NCBI RefSeq assembly: GCF_900104175.1
Contig: NZ_FNIX01000002.1
Span: 186,001 to 250,000, forward strand
From: Lentzea jiangxiensis
Lineage (GTDB): Bacteria; Actinomycetota; Actinomycetes; Mycobacteriales; Pseudonocardiaceae
Direction of reading: 5' to 3'
DNA length: 64,000 bases
The position numbers and the translations under genes were made by a program. Shown piece by piece: positions 1-7,962 of the stretch (positions within the stretch are counted from its first letter, which is position 1; every line of letters starts with the position of its first letter). The notes under the pieces were generated by a model, which did no database searches, had not been told where the DNA came from, and was given only the letters and a program-made list of their open reading frames with translations.

Positions 1-1838
1 GCGCGCCGGGCGCCCCACCCGCCGGCGAAGATCCCCGAGCCGCGGACCACGCCGTCCGGGTTGATGCCGTTGACCCGGATGCCGTCGCCGCCCAGCTCCG
101 CCGCCAGCAACCGCACCTGGTGCGCCTGGTCGGCCTTGGCGGCACCGTAGGCGACGTTGTCCGGACCGGCGAACACGGAGTTCTTGCTGGAGATGTAGAC
201 GATGTCGCCTCCCACGCCCTGAGCGCGCATGACCTTCGCGGCCTGCTGGGAGACCAGGAACGAGCCCTTGGCCATGACGTCGTGCTGGAGGTCCCAGTCG
301 GCCTCGGTGGTCTCCTCGAGCGGCTTGGAGATCGACAGACCGGCGTTGTTGACCACCAGGTCCACGCCGCCGAACGCGAGTGCCGCGGCGCGGAACGCTT
401 CGGCGACGCCGCCCGCGTCGGTGACGTCGACGGTCACCGGCACCGCCACGTCCGCCGGCCCGATCGCCTCGGCGACCTCCCTGGCGGCGTCGCCGTCGCG
501 GTCGGCCACGACGACGCACGCGCCCTCGGCCGCCAGCCGGTGCGCGACCGCCCTGCCGATGCCCGATCCGCCACCGGTGACGAGCGCGACGCGCGTGGCG
601 AGCGGCCTGGGCTCCGGCATCCGCCGCAGCTTCGCCTCCTCGAGCGCCCAGTACTCGATGCGGAACTTCTCGCGCTCCTCGATCGGCGCGTACCGCGAGA
701 CCGACTCGGCGCCCCGCATCACGTTGACGGCGTTGACGTAGAACTCCCCCGCGACGCGCGCAGTCTGCTTGTTCGCGCCGAAGCTGAACATGCCGACGCC
801 CGGCACGAGCACGATCGCCGGGTCGGCGCCGCGCATCGGCGGGCTGTCCGGCTCCGCGTGCCGCTCGTAGTAGGCCCGGTACTCCTCGCGGTAGGCCTCG
901 TGCAGCTCCTTCAGGCGCGCCACCACGACTTCCAGCGGCGCGTCGGGCGGCAGGTCGACCACCAGCGGACGGACCTTCGTGCGCAGGAAGTGGTCCGGGC
1001 ACGACGTGCCGAGGGCCGCGAGATCCGGATGCCGTTCGCGGGACAGGAAGTCGAGCACCACGTCGGCGTCGGTGAAGTGACCCACCTGCGGGCTGTCCGC
1101 GGACGCCAGCCCGCGGATGACCGGCGCGAGCTCGGCGGCCCTGAGACGCCGGTCCGCCTCGGGCAGCGGCGCGTGCACCACCGGGCCGAACGGCTCGGGG
1201 CGGCCGTGCTCGTCGAGGTAGCGCCGGGCGGTCCGGATGATCTCCAGCGAGTGCGCCTCGCACTCCTCGCTCGTCGCACCCCACGCGGTGATCCCGTGCC
1301 CGCCCAGCACGACGCCGATGGCCTCCGGGTGGTCGCGCTCGACCGCCGCGATGTCGAGGCCCAGCCGGAAACCGGGCCGCCGCCACGGCACCCACGCCAC
1401 GCGGTCGCCGAAGCACGCCTTGACCAGGGCCTCGCCGTCGGCCGCCGTGGCGAACGCGATGCCCGCGTCCGGGTGCAGGTGGTCGACGTGCGCCGCGCCC
1501 ACGAGACCGTGCATGGCCGTGTCGATGGACGGCGCCGCGCCTCCCTTGCCGTGCAGGCAGAAGTCGAACGCGGCGACCACCTCGTCCTCGCGCTCGACGC
1601 CGGGGTACACCTCGGTCAGCGCCCGCAGCCGGTCGAGCCGCAGCACCGCGAGCCCGGCCTCGGTCAGCGTGCCCAGGTCGCCGCCGGACCCCTTGACCCA
1701 CAACAGGTCCACGGGCTGCCCGGTCACCGGGTCGACGGCGGACCCCTTGGCCGAGGTGTTGCCGCCCGCGTAGTTGGTGTTGCGCGGATCCGCGCCGAGC
1801 CGGTTGCTGCGGCCCAGCAGGGCTTCGACCTCGCTCAT
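1..1838 (-). CDS. rhaD: Bifunctional rhamnulose-1-phosphate aldolase / short-chain lactaldehyde dehydrogenase, 3' end outside window
   Basis: Cytoplasmic enzyme that would split L-rhamnulose 1-phosphate into DHAP and L-lactaldehyde and oxidise the aldehyde to lactate. About 612 codons are visible. The first ~390 residues form a class II aldolase domain, with NTNYAGGNTSAK near the start and the His-rich HVDHLHPD and GGHGITAWG segments expected to bind the metal. From about residue 420 a short-chain dehydrogenase domain follows, with TGGGSGIG for NAD binding, NNAG, and a YGAAK active-site segment near residue 560. The frame is still open at base 1. The ATG overlaps the isomerase stop as TGATG, so the genes are translationally coupled. 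The two-domain fusion is the usual actinobacterial form. Rhamnose is favoured because rhaI and the mutarotase lie directly upstream. Confidence 0.93.
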   Translation of the reverse strand, partial: MSEVEALLGRSNRLGADPRNTNYAGGNTSAKGSAVDPVTGQPVDLLWVKGSGGDLGTLTEAGLAVLRLDRLRALTEVYPGVEREDEVVAAFDFCLHGKGGAAPSIDTAMHGLVGAAHVDHLHPDAGIAFATAADGEALVKACFGDRVAWVPWRRPGFRLGLDIAAVERDHPEAIGVVLGGHGITAWGATSEECEAHSLEIIRTARRYLDEHGRPEPFGPVVHAPLPEADRRLRAAELAPVIRGLASADSPQVGHFTDADVVLDFLSRERHPDLAALGTSCPDHFLRTKVRPLVVDLPPDAPLEVVVARLKELHEAYREEYRAYYERHAEPDSPPMRGADPAIVLVPGVGMFSFGANKQTARVAGEFYVNAVNVMRGAESVSRYAPIEEREKFRIEYWALEEAKLRRMPEPRPLATRVALVTGGGSGIGRAVAHRLAAEGACVVVADRDGDAAREVAEAIGPADVAVPVTVDVTDAGGVAEAFRAAALAFGGVDLVVNNAGLSISKPLEETTEADWDLQHDVMAKGSFLVSQQAAKVMRAQGVGGDIVYISSKNSVFAGPDNVAYGAAKADQAHQVRLLAAELGGDGIRVNGINPDGVVRGSGIFAGGWGARR

Positions 1839-2992
1839 CACGCACCCCACCCGGCGGCCTCGCCGCCGACTCGTTCCCGGACGATCTGCTCGGCGTACCC
1901 GGACCGCCGGTACGCGGCCACCGGGTCGGGGTCCAGCCCCATGTCCTCGCGCAGCTCCCGCAGCAGCGGCCGCACGTCGGTGTTGTAGGCGTCCATCAGC
2001 ACGGCGTTCGCCCCGAGCACGTCACCGGCGCGCTGGGCCTCGTCCAGCGCGCCGTGGTCGACGAGCAGCGCCTTCGCCGTGGCCTCCTGGACGTTCAGCA
2101 CCGACCGGATGACCGCCGGGATCTTCGGCTCCAGGTTGTGGCACTGGTCGAGCATGAACGTGATGCCGGCCGCCGGCTCCAGCGCGTCGGCCAGCACGAT
2201 CTCGTGCATGATCCGGAAGAGCTGGAACGGGTCGGCCGCCCCGGCCATCAGGTCGTCGTCGGCGTAGAAGCGCGAGTTGAAGTCGAACGCGCCGAGCTTC
2301 CCCGCCCGCAGCAGGAACGACACGATGAACTCGATGTTCGTGCCGGGGGCGTGGTGCCCGGTGTCGATCACCACCTGCGCCTGGTCGCCCAACGTCAGGC
2401 AGTGCGCGTACGCGGTGCCCCAGTCCGGCACGTCGGTCACGTAGAACGCGGGTTCGAAGAGCTTGTACTCCAGCAGCATCCGCTGATCCGGACCCAGTCG
2501 GGCGCACGTCTCGCGCAGCGCCTCGGCCAGACGGTCCTGGCGGGCGCGGATGTCGTCCTGGCCGGGGTAGTTGAGCCCGTCGGCGAACCACAGCTTGAGG
2601 TCGCGCGACCCCGTCCGGTCCATGATGTCGACGCACTCGAGCAGGTGCCCGACCGCCTTGCGCCGCACCAGCGGGTCCGGGTGGCAGACGCTGCCGAGCT
2701 TGTAGTCGTCGTCCTGGAACACGTTGGAGTTGACGGCGCCGAGCGCGACACCGCGGTCCCTCGCGTAGGAGGCGAGCTTGCCGTAGTCGTCGACCCTGTC
2801 CCACGGGATGTGCAGCGCGACGGTCGGCGCGATCCCGGTGAGCCGGTGCACCACCGCCGCGTCGTCGATCTTTTCGTACGGCGTGCGCGGGACCCCCTGC
2901 TGCGCGAAGACCTTGAACCGGGTACCCGAGTTCGCGTAGGCCCAGGAAGGGGTCTCGATCCGCTGCCCGCGCAGCGCGTCCTTCACGCTCAT
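1838..2992 (-). CDS. rhaI: L-rhamnose isomerase
   Basis: Converts L-rhamnose to L-rhamnulose in the cytoplasm. The 384-residue product has the TIM-barrel sugar isomerase layout of the RhaI family: LEYKLFEP, VIDTGHHAPGTN and FDFNSRFYADDDL carry the acidic and His residues that bind the two divalent metals. The length fits the shorter actinobacterial/Pseudomonas-type enzyme rather than the ~420-residue E. coli RhaA. The ATG was chosen because GGGGAG lies 6 bases upstream and the protein begins MSVKDALRGQ. It sits 16 bases after the mutarotase stop and overlaps the downstream aldolase gene by one base. No damage is seen. Confidence 0.93.
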   Translation of the reverse strand: MSVKDALRGQRIETPSWAYANSGTRFKVFAQQGVPRTPYEKIDDAAVVHRLTGIAPTVALHIPWDRVDDYGKLASYARDRGVALGAVNSNVFQDDDYKLGSVCHPDPLVRRKAVGHLLECVDIMDRTGSRDLKLWFADGLNYPGQDDIRARQDRLAEALRETCARLGPDQRMLLEYKLFEPAFYVTDVPDWGTAYAHCLTLGDQAQVVIDTGHHAPGTNIEFIVSFLLRAGKLGAFDFNSRFYADDDLMAGAADPFQLFRIMHEIVLADALEPAAGITFMLDQCHNLEPKIPAVIRSVLNVQEATAKALLVDHGALDEAQRAGDVLGANAVLMDAYNTDVRPLLRELREDMGLDPDPVAAYRRSGYAEQIVRERVGGEAAGWGA

Positions 2993-3008
2993 GGTGTTCT
3001 CCCCAAAC

Positions 3009-3320
3009 TCAGTCGAGGTGGAAGACCTCGTCGAGGGGCCGCATCCGTTCGTCGGCGTTGCCGCCGCCGACGAAGAACTCCGCCATTTCGGTCTGCCAGC
3101 GCGCGTTGACCTCGGTGCGGGCCATCTCCGCGAGGGCCGCGTCGAAGTCGTCGCACTCGAGGTAGCCGATGAGCAGGCCGTCCTCGGAGAGGAAGAGCGA
3201 GTAGTTGTGCCAACCCGCCTCGGTGAGGGCTGCCCGCATCTCGGGCCACACGTCGCGGTGGCGCGCCCGGTACTCACCCAGACGATCCGGGCGGACCCGC
3301 AACGTGAAGCAGACGCGCAT
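3009..3320 (-). CDS. rhaM: L-rhamnose mutarotase
   Basis: A 103-residue protein that would interconvert alpha and beta anomers of L-rhamnose for the isomerase. It shows the family pattern: MRVCFTLRVRPDRLGEY at the N-terminus with the catalytic-region HRDVWPEM, then HNYSLFLSEDGLLIGYLE and a C-terminal RMRPLDEVFHLD. An AAGGGA ribosome site lies about 9 bases upstream of the ATG. The same reading frame continues without a stop into the upstream ABC ATPase remnant, so a longer read-through product is possible on paper; the internal ATG with its own ribosome site is the better start because it matches the family length. Confidence 0.93.
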   Translation of the reverse strand: MRVCFTLRVRPDRLGEYRARHRDVWPEMRAALTEAGWHNYSLFLSEDGLLIGYLECDDFDAALAEMARTEVNARWQTEMAEFFVGGGNADERMRPLDEVFHLD

Positions 3321-3383
3321 GTCAGAAGTCCCTTGCAGAAGAGCTGGAGAGTCGCGGCTGACCATCCGGCGCACCATGGCCCG

Positions 3384-3802
3384 CCGGTGCGACACGAACA
3401 GCACGGCCGTGTCCTGCGACCGCAACGCCCGCACCGCGCCGAAGAGCCGCCGCACCTCGTGCTCGGACAGGCCGCGGTCGGCTCGTCCACCACGATCACA
3501 CGGGCGTCGAACGACAGCTCGCCGAACAGCGCCGGTTCCCGGTAGATGATCGCGATGCCCGCGGCGAGCGCGTCGGCGGGACCGGAGAACCTCCGCGGAG
3601 AACCGTCGACCAGCACCTGGGCGGAGTCCGGGCGGTGCACGCCGGCGAGCGTCTTGATCAGCGTCGACTTGCCGGTCCCGTTCTCCCCGAGGAGTGCGTA
3701 GGCCTCGCCGGACAGCAGCCGCAGCGACACCCCGTTCAACGCACGCACGGCGCCGAAGGACTTGCTCACCCCGTCCAGTGCCACCACGGGAGGTCGGTTC
3801 AC
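3384..3802 (-). pseudogene. Remnant of a CUT2-type sugar ABC transporter ATPase (probably the rhamnose importer)
   Basis: The remnant starts as a normal sugar ABC ATPase (GTG at 3802): VALDGVSKSFGAVRALNGVS, Walker A GENGTGKST, then GIAIIYREPALFGELS, the Q-loop region. There it jumps straight to Walker B, VIVVDEPTA, so the helical domain and the LSGGQ signature are gone. One base is then missing near 3470: the continuation, LSEHEVRRLFGAVRALRSQDTAVLFVSHR, is in another frame. Homology stops after SHR near 3384, so the whole second nucleotide-binding half is also lost. The protein cannot be functional. The position first in the rhamnose operon suggests it once began a rhamnose importer whose permeases and binding protein are deleted. 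Confidence 0.85.
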
Positions 3803-3818
3803 ATCCGTCCCCTCGGTG

Positions 3819-3832
3819 TTGAACCGTTTCAA
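3819..3832. promoter_or_regulatory. LacI-type operator upstream of the rhamnose operon
   Basis: TTGAACCGTTTCAA is a near-perfect palindrome with TTGAA/TTCAA arms lying 17 bases upstream of the first (remnant) gene of the minus-strand rhamnose operon. It is the expected place for repression by the divergent LacI regulator. Inferred from position and symmetry only. Confidence 0.55.
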
Positions 3833-3891
3833 CGTTGAGCTACGAGCACTCTGGGCATGCTGCGTCACCATGTCAAGGGCTGCGGGTACGA

Positions 3892-3913
3892 TTGGTTGCC
3901 ACGTTTCAACCAA
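3892..3913. promoter_or_regulatory. Inverted repeat operator over the ribosome site of the rhamnose LacI gene
   Basis: TTGGTTG and CAACCAA arms (3892-3898 and 3907-3913) flank an 8-base centre and end at the AAGGAG ribosome site of the LacI gene. Its GTTTCAA core resembles the site at 3819-3832, so the same repressor could bind both and control itself. Confidence 0.5.
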
Positions 3914-3923
3914 GGAGCCGCCG

Positions 3924-4937
3924 GTGAGGCCGTCAGTGGGCATCCGCGACGTCGCGCGGCACGCCGGCGTGTCCAACGCGACCGTCTCGAACGTGCTGAA
4001 CCGGCCCGACGTCGTCGCTCCGGCCACGCGGCAGCGGGTGCTGGCCGTGATCGAGCAGCTCGGCTTCGTGCGCAACGAGTCCGCGCGCCAGCTCCGCGCG
4101 GGCCGCAGCCGGGTGCTCGCCTACGTCGTGCTCGACGCGGCGAACCCGTTCTTCACCGACGTGGCGCGCGGCGTGGAGGACGCGGCGCGGGAGGCGGGGT
4201 TCGCGCTGTTCCTGTGCAACAGCGCCTCCGACGGCGGTCGTGAGCGCGAGTACCTGGAGCTGCTGCACGAGCAGCGGGTCGAGGGCATCCTGATCACCCC
4301 GGTCGACGCCGAGAGCGCGCTGCTCGCCGAACGCGGCACGCCCGTCGTGCTGGTCGACCGCGAGGCCTCGGACGGGGCGCGGTGCTCGGTGGCGGTGGAC
4401 GACGTGCTCGGCGGCGAGCTCGCGGTCACGCACCTCGTCGAGAACGGTCACACCCGCATCGCCATGATCGGCGGCCCGCTGTCGATCCAGCAGGTGCGCG
4501 ACCGGCGCGAGGGCGCGTTGCGGGCGCTCACCGGCGCCGGGCTGCCCGCGGACGCGCTGACGTTCCTCGAGACCAGGGGGCTGCAGGTCGCGGAGGGCAG
4601 GGGCGCGGGGGAGCGGCTCGCCGGCCTGCCCGCCTCGCGCCGGCCCACGGCGGCGTTCTGCGCCAACGACCTGCTGGCGCTCGGCCTGCTGCAGTCGATG
4701 ACCCAGCAGGGCCTGCGCGTCCCGGACGACCTCGCCGTGGTCGGCTACGACGACATCGAGTTCGCCGCGGCCGCCGCCGTGCCGCTCACGTCGGTGCGCC
4801 AGCCGCGCGAGGAGCTCGGCCGCACCGCCGCCCGGCTGCTGCTGTCGGAGAACGACGCGGACCACGAGCACCGGCACGTGAAGTTCCAGCCGGAGCTCGT
4901 GGTCCGCGCGTCCACCGCGGTGCGGCGGACTACCTGA
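3924..4937 (+). CDS. LacI-family regulator, probable rhamnose repressor
   Basis: A 337-residue transcription factor with an N-terminal LacI helix-turn-helix (IRDVARHAGVSNATVSNVLN, residues ~6-25) and a hinge at RNESARQLRAGRSR, followed by a periplasmic-binding-like effector domain with the usual NDLLALGLL and GYDDIEFA segments. The GTG start is preceded by AAGGAG at 6 bases; longer in-frame starts would cover the inverted repeat and lack a ribosome site. It is divergent from the rhamnose genes, and palindromes lie on both sides of the shared promoter region. Rhamnose or a rhamnose derivative as effector is inferred from context. Its last 8 bases overlap the end of the convergent gene. Confidence 0.9.
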   Translation: MRPSVGIRDVARHAGVSNATVSNVLNRPDVVAPATRQRVLAVIEQLGFVRNESARQLRAGRSRVLAYVVLDAANPFFTDVARGVEDAAREAGFALFLCNSASDGGREREYLELLHEQRVEGILITPVDAESALLAERGTPVVLVDREASDGARCSVAVDDVLGGELAVTHLVENGHTRIAMIGGPLSIQQVRDRREGALRALTGAGLPADALTFLETRGLQVAEGRGAGERLAGLPASRRPTAAFCANDLLALGLLQSMTQQGLRVPDDLAVVGYDDIEFAAAAAVPLTSVRQPREELGRTAARLLLSENDADHEHRHVKFQPELVVRASTAVRRTT

Positions 4938-5340
4938 CGATGGAAATCACGCGGTCTTCCTCGACCGTGCGCGAATTGTCCGGCGGGAGGAAGGCGTTCA
5001 GCGAAGCGGTCGAGAACGCGACGCCCGGCCGAAATGCTTTCGTGCGCGACACCACGGTCACGTCGACCTGGTGGAAACCGCCGGTGCACGGAACGCTCGG
5101 CGTGTACTTGTCGCCGATCGCGAGCTCACCGCGCACGTTCTGCGTGACCTGGAGCCACATCGACCCCGTGGCGCCGTTTTCGCACATCACACGGGTCGGC
5201 ACGGTGACGGCGGCACCCCGTGCCTCCAGTCGCGCCTGTGCCTGCAGCGCGAGGGACGCTTCGACCTGCGCCGCCGATGCCGGCAATGCGCTCGCCACCA
5301 ATGCCGCACCGGTCAGCACGATCGCCGAAATTGCACGCAC
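4930..5340 (-). CDS. Small secreted protein of unknown function
   Basis: A 136-residue protein with a clear Sec signal peptide: MRAISAIVLTGAALVASALPASAA, with cleavage expected after ASA near residue 24. The mature part is about 110 residues and has two Cys residues (RVMCENG and PSVPCTGG) that could form one disulfide. No enzyme motif is seen. The region VMCENGATGSMWLQVTQNVR resembles small secreted actinobacterial proteins with beta-sandwich folds, but no family is claimed. It stands alone and converges on the LacI gene with an 8-base overlap at the 3' ends. Confidence 0.75.
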   Translation of the reverse strand: MRAISAIVLTGAALVASALPASAAQVEASLALQAQARLEARGAAVTVPTRVMCENGATGSMWLQVTQNVRGELAIGDKYTPSVPCTGGFHQVDVTVVSRTKAFRPGVAFSTASLNAFLPPDNSRTVEEDRVISIVR

Positions 5341-5419
5341 GATTGTTCACCTCGTTCGAGTGGAAGGGCTGAATGCGGCCGCGAACCGACATTAGCCACG
5401 AGGTGAAGAACGTCGCGAG

Positions 5420-5660
5420 GGGCCATTGATCGTGGGTGCGGACCCATTCCGCGTGCGCCGGAGCACGCAGTACGGCCGTGACGAGCCACCGCGAGTGGAT
5501 GAGCGAGGCCCCGCACACGCCCCACTGGGGACGCTTTCCGGGATGGGGCCGCGAACTCGTGGCGTGCGGAAGAGTTTTGCCCGTTGACGATGAGGTTCGC
5601 GCACCGCTGACCGTGGCGCACGACAGGCCCGTCACCAGTGCTGTTCCCGGTACGTGCACG
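5420..5660 (-). pseudogene. Degraded trypsin-like serine protease (N-terminal part)
   Basis: Pieces of a chymotrypsin-family protease are scattered over different frames. One frame holds LIVNGQNSSA, the equivalent of the IVGG-type mature N-terminus. Another holds PQWGVCGASLIHSRWLVTA, which matches the segment leading to the catalytic His, but the expected AAHC is replaced by unrelated residues. The catalytic Asp and Ser parts are absent. At least one frameshift and a large 3' deletion are needed to explain this. It fills most of the 5341-5769 gap, where no intact gene is visible. Confidence 0.5.
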
Positions 5661-5769
5661 GCGCCGGCCCCGCCGTCCGCCGAAGAAGATCCACCCACCT
5701 GGCCGCCGTCGTGAGGCGGAGTCCGCTCCAGCGTGATTGGAAGATCGGCCGGGTGGGTATCCGGGACCC

Positions 5770-6888
5770 ATGCCCGACACCCTCCTCCTCGCCAACCGGT
5801 ACCAGGTCGGCGCCCTGCTCGGCGCCGGCGGCATGGCCGAGGTGCGCAGGGGACGAGACACCGTGCTGGTGCGCGACGTCGCGATCAAGCTGTTCCAGCC
5901 CGGCGAGGACGTCGCCGACGCGCAGCGCATCGACAACGAGATCCGCACGCTCGCGGGCCTGTCGCACCCCGGCCTCGTCGCGGTCTACGACGCCGACCCA
6001 GGCGGAGAGACGCCGTACATGGTGCTGGAGCTGGTCGAGGGCCGCACGCTGCACGCCCGCATCGCTGAGGGGCCGATGCCAGTCGAGGACGTGCGCCGCC
6101 TTGGTGCCGCGGTCGCCGACGCGCTGGCCCACGTGCACGAGCGCGGCATCATCCACCGCGACGTCAAACCGTCCAACGTTCTGCTGGGCGACGAGGACGC
6201 TCCCCGCCTCGCCGACTTCGGCCTGGCGCGGCTCGCCGACAGCGCCCGGCTGACCAGGGCGGACCAGGTCGTCGGCACGGCGGCCTACCTGTCGCCCGAG
6301 CAGGTGCGCGGTGACGCGATCACCCCGGCCGCGGACGTCTACGCCCTCGGGCTGGTGCTGCTGGAGTGCCTGACCGGCCGCCGCGAGTTCCAGGGCGGGG
6401 AGGTGGAGGCCGCCGTCGCGCGCCTGCACCGGTCGCCCGAGGTGCCCGCCGACCTGCCGTTCGACCTGCGGCGGCTGCTGATGCTGATGACCTCCACGAC
6501 GGCCGCCCGCCGTCCCAGCGCGCGTGAGTGCGCGAGGGTCTTGAGCGCGGAGGGACCGGCGACGGTCGCCGCACCGCTGCCGCGCCGGTCGCGCGGCGCG
6601 TTCGTCGCGGCGGCGGTCGTGCTCGCCGCCTCCGTCGGCACCGGGCTCCTGCTGCAGGGCGGTCCCGCCGTGCCGGCCGAGTCGGCGCCGCCCGCCACCA
6701 CCGAACCGGCCTCGACCCGGGTGCACACCGTGCAGTGGACGCCCGCACCCGCGCCCGTGGCCCACACCGAGGCCGAGGTCCAGGCCCCGCCTCCCGCGCA
6801 GCAGCAGGTCAGGGCCGAACCCGGGATGGTCAAGCCCAAGCCCGCCAAGGCGGGACCCGGCGACGGCAAGGGCAAGAAGAACCCCTGA
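5770..6888 (+). CDS. Membrane-anchored Ser/Thr protein kinase (PknB-like)
   Basis: A 372-residue Hanks-type kinase. The catalytic domain covers residues ~10-255: glycine loop LLGAGGMAEV, ATP-binding Lys in VAIKLF (K40), HRDVKPSN with catalytic D131, DFGLAR at ~149, and a LSPEQVRG activation-loop end. One transmembrane helix follows the juxtamembrane stretch (about residues 276-298, FVAAAVVLAASVGTG). The ~75-residue outer tail is Pro- and Lys-rich (KPKPAKAGPGDGKGKKNP) and has no PASTA repeat. The ATG at 5770 was chosen because the protein then begins at the usual distance before the glycine loop; an upstream TTG at 5737 is possible. It is convergent with the TerC-like gene four bases away. Its signalling target is unknown. 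Confidence 0.88.
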   Translation: MPDTLLLANRYQVGALLGAGGMAEVRRGRDTVLVRDVAIKLFQPGEDVADAQRIDNEIRTLAGLSHPGLVAVYDADPGGETPYMVLELVEGRTLHARIAEGPMPVEDVRRLGAAVADALAHVHERGIIHRDVKPSNVLLGDEDAPRLADFGLARLADSARLTRADQVVGTAAYLSPEQVRGDAITPAADVYALGLVLLECLTGRREFQGGEVEAAVARLHRSPEVPADLPFDLRRLLMLMTSTTAARRPSARECARVLSAEGPATVAAPLPRRSRGAFVAAAVVLAASVGTGLLLQGGPAVPAESAPPATTEPASTRVHTVQWTPAPAPVAHTEAEVQAPPPAQQQVRAEPGMVKPKPAKAGPGDGKGKKNP

Positions 6889-6892
6889 CCCG

Positions 6893-7891
6893 TCAGTCCC
6901 GTTCCGGTTCCCGGTGGCCGCGCAGGGAGCCGGGGTGCGCCTTGGCGGACGGGTCGTTGCGGGTCTTGACCAAACTGGCGACCGTCACGACCACCAGGAT
7001 CGCGATGATCACGCCGAGGCTCAGCGGCGTGGGCACCTCCGGCACGCTCGGCGAGATGTCCACGTGCGCCCAGTGCAGGATCAGCTTGACCCCGATGAAC
7101 GCGAGGATGACCGCCAGACCGGCCGAGAGGTACACCAGCCGGTCGAGCAGGCCCTTGACCAGGAAGAACAACGCGCGCAAGCCGAGCAGCGCGAACGCGT
7201 TGGCGGTGAAGACGATGTACGGCTCCTCGGTCACGCCGAACACCGCGGGGATCGAGTCGAGCGCGAACAGCAGGTCGACGCCGCCGATCGCCACCAGCAC
7301 GACGAACAGGGGAGTGGCCATCCGGCGGCCGTCGAGGCGGGTGAAGATCTTGCCGCCCACGTAGTCGTCGGTGACCGGCAGCAACTTGCGCGCGGTCTTC
7401 ACCACGACGTTGTTCTCGACGTCCGGGTCCTCGTCGCGGTGCCGGAACAGCTGCACGGCCGTGAAGATCAGCAGCAGGCCGAACAGCAGGAACATGAACG
7501 AGAACAACGACAGCAGCGTCGCGCCGACCGCGATGAAGATGCCGCGCATGACCAGCGCCAGCACGATGCCGAACGTCAGCACCTTGTGCTGGTGCTCCTC
7601 CGGCACCAGGAACGTCGTCATGATGATCACGAAGACGAACAGGTTGTCGACCGACAGGCTCTTCTCGACGATGTAGCCGGCGAAGTACTCCGCGCCGTAC
7701 CCGCCGCCGTGCGCGGTGGCGAACCACACGCCGAACCCGACCGCGACCAGGATGTAGAACACCGACCACAGGCTCGCCTCGCGGAAGCCGATGCGGTGCG
7801 GCCGCCACGCGGCGAGCACCAGGTCGACCGCCAGCAGCGCCACGATCACGCCGATCGTGGCCGCCCACGTCAGTCCGCTGATCTCCAGCAC
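6893..7891 (-). CDS. TerC/Alx-family integral membrane protein
   Basis: A 332-residue polytopic membrane protein of the TerC family, which is linked to metal-ion (Mn, Ca) efflux or tellurite resistance and is thought to help metalate exported proteins. The family hallmarks are present: EKSLSVDNLFVFVIIM near residue 75, with acidic residues inside helices, and GGVDLLFALDSIPAVFGVT near residue 200. About nine hydrophobic segments are seen, ending in a charged tail (RGHREPERD). The GTG start has AGGGG 8 bases upstream. The leader to the next gene is only about 70 bases, too short to hold the manganese riboswitch often found before such genes. Its substrate is not known from sequence. Confidence 0.9.
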   Translation of the reverse strand: MLEISGLTWAATIGVIVALLAVDLVLAAWRPHRIGFREASLWSVFYILVAVGFGVWFATAHGGGYGAEYFAGYIVEKSLSVDNLFVFVIIMTTFLVPEEHQHKVLTFGIVLALVMRGIFIAVGATLLSLFSFMFLLFGLLLIFTAVQLFRHRDEDPDVENNVVVKTARKLLPVTDDYVGGKIFTRLDGRRMATPLFVVLVAIGGVDLLFALDSIPAVFGVTEEPYIVFTANAFALLGLRALFFLVKGLLDRLVYLSAGLAVILAFIGVKLILHWAHVDISPSVPEVPTPLSLGVIIAILVVVTVASLVKTRNDPSAKAHPGSLRGHREPERD

Positions 7892-7962
7892 AGAGCACCC
7901 CTCCGACGACCCGGTTCGTCCGCAGTGGACGTTACCGGGGCGCCGGAGGTGGTGCGGGGACG

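Noticed and set aside
120..1988. 622-codon plus-strand frame opposite the rhamnose aldolase
   Set aside because: Shadow of the aldolase/dehydrogenase frame, with no family match.
7892..7962. Possible manganese (yybP-ykoY) riboswitch before the TerC-like gene
   Set aside because: Only ~70 bases separate the genes and the conserved loops of that riboswitch are not seen.
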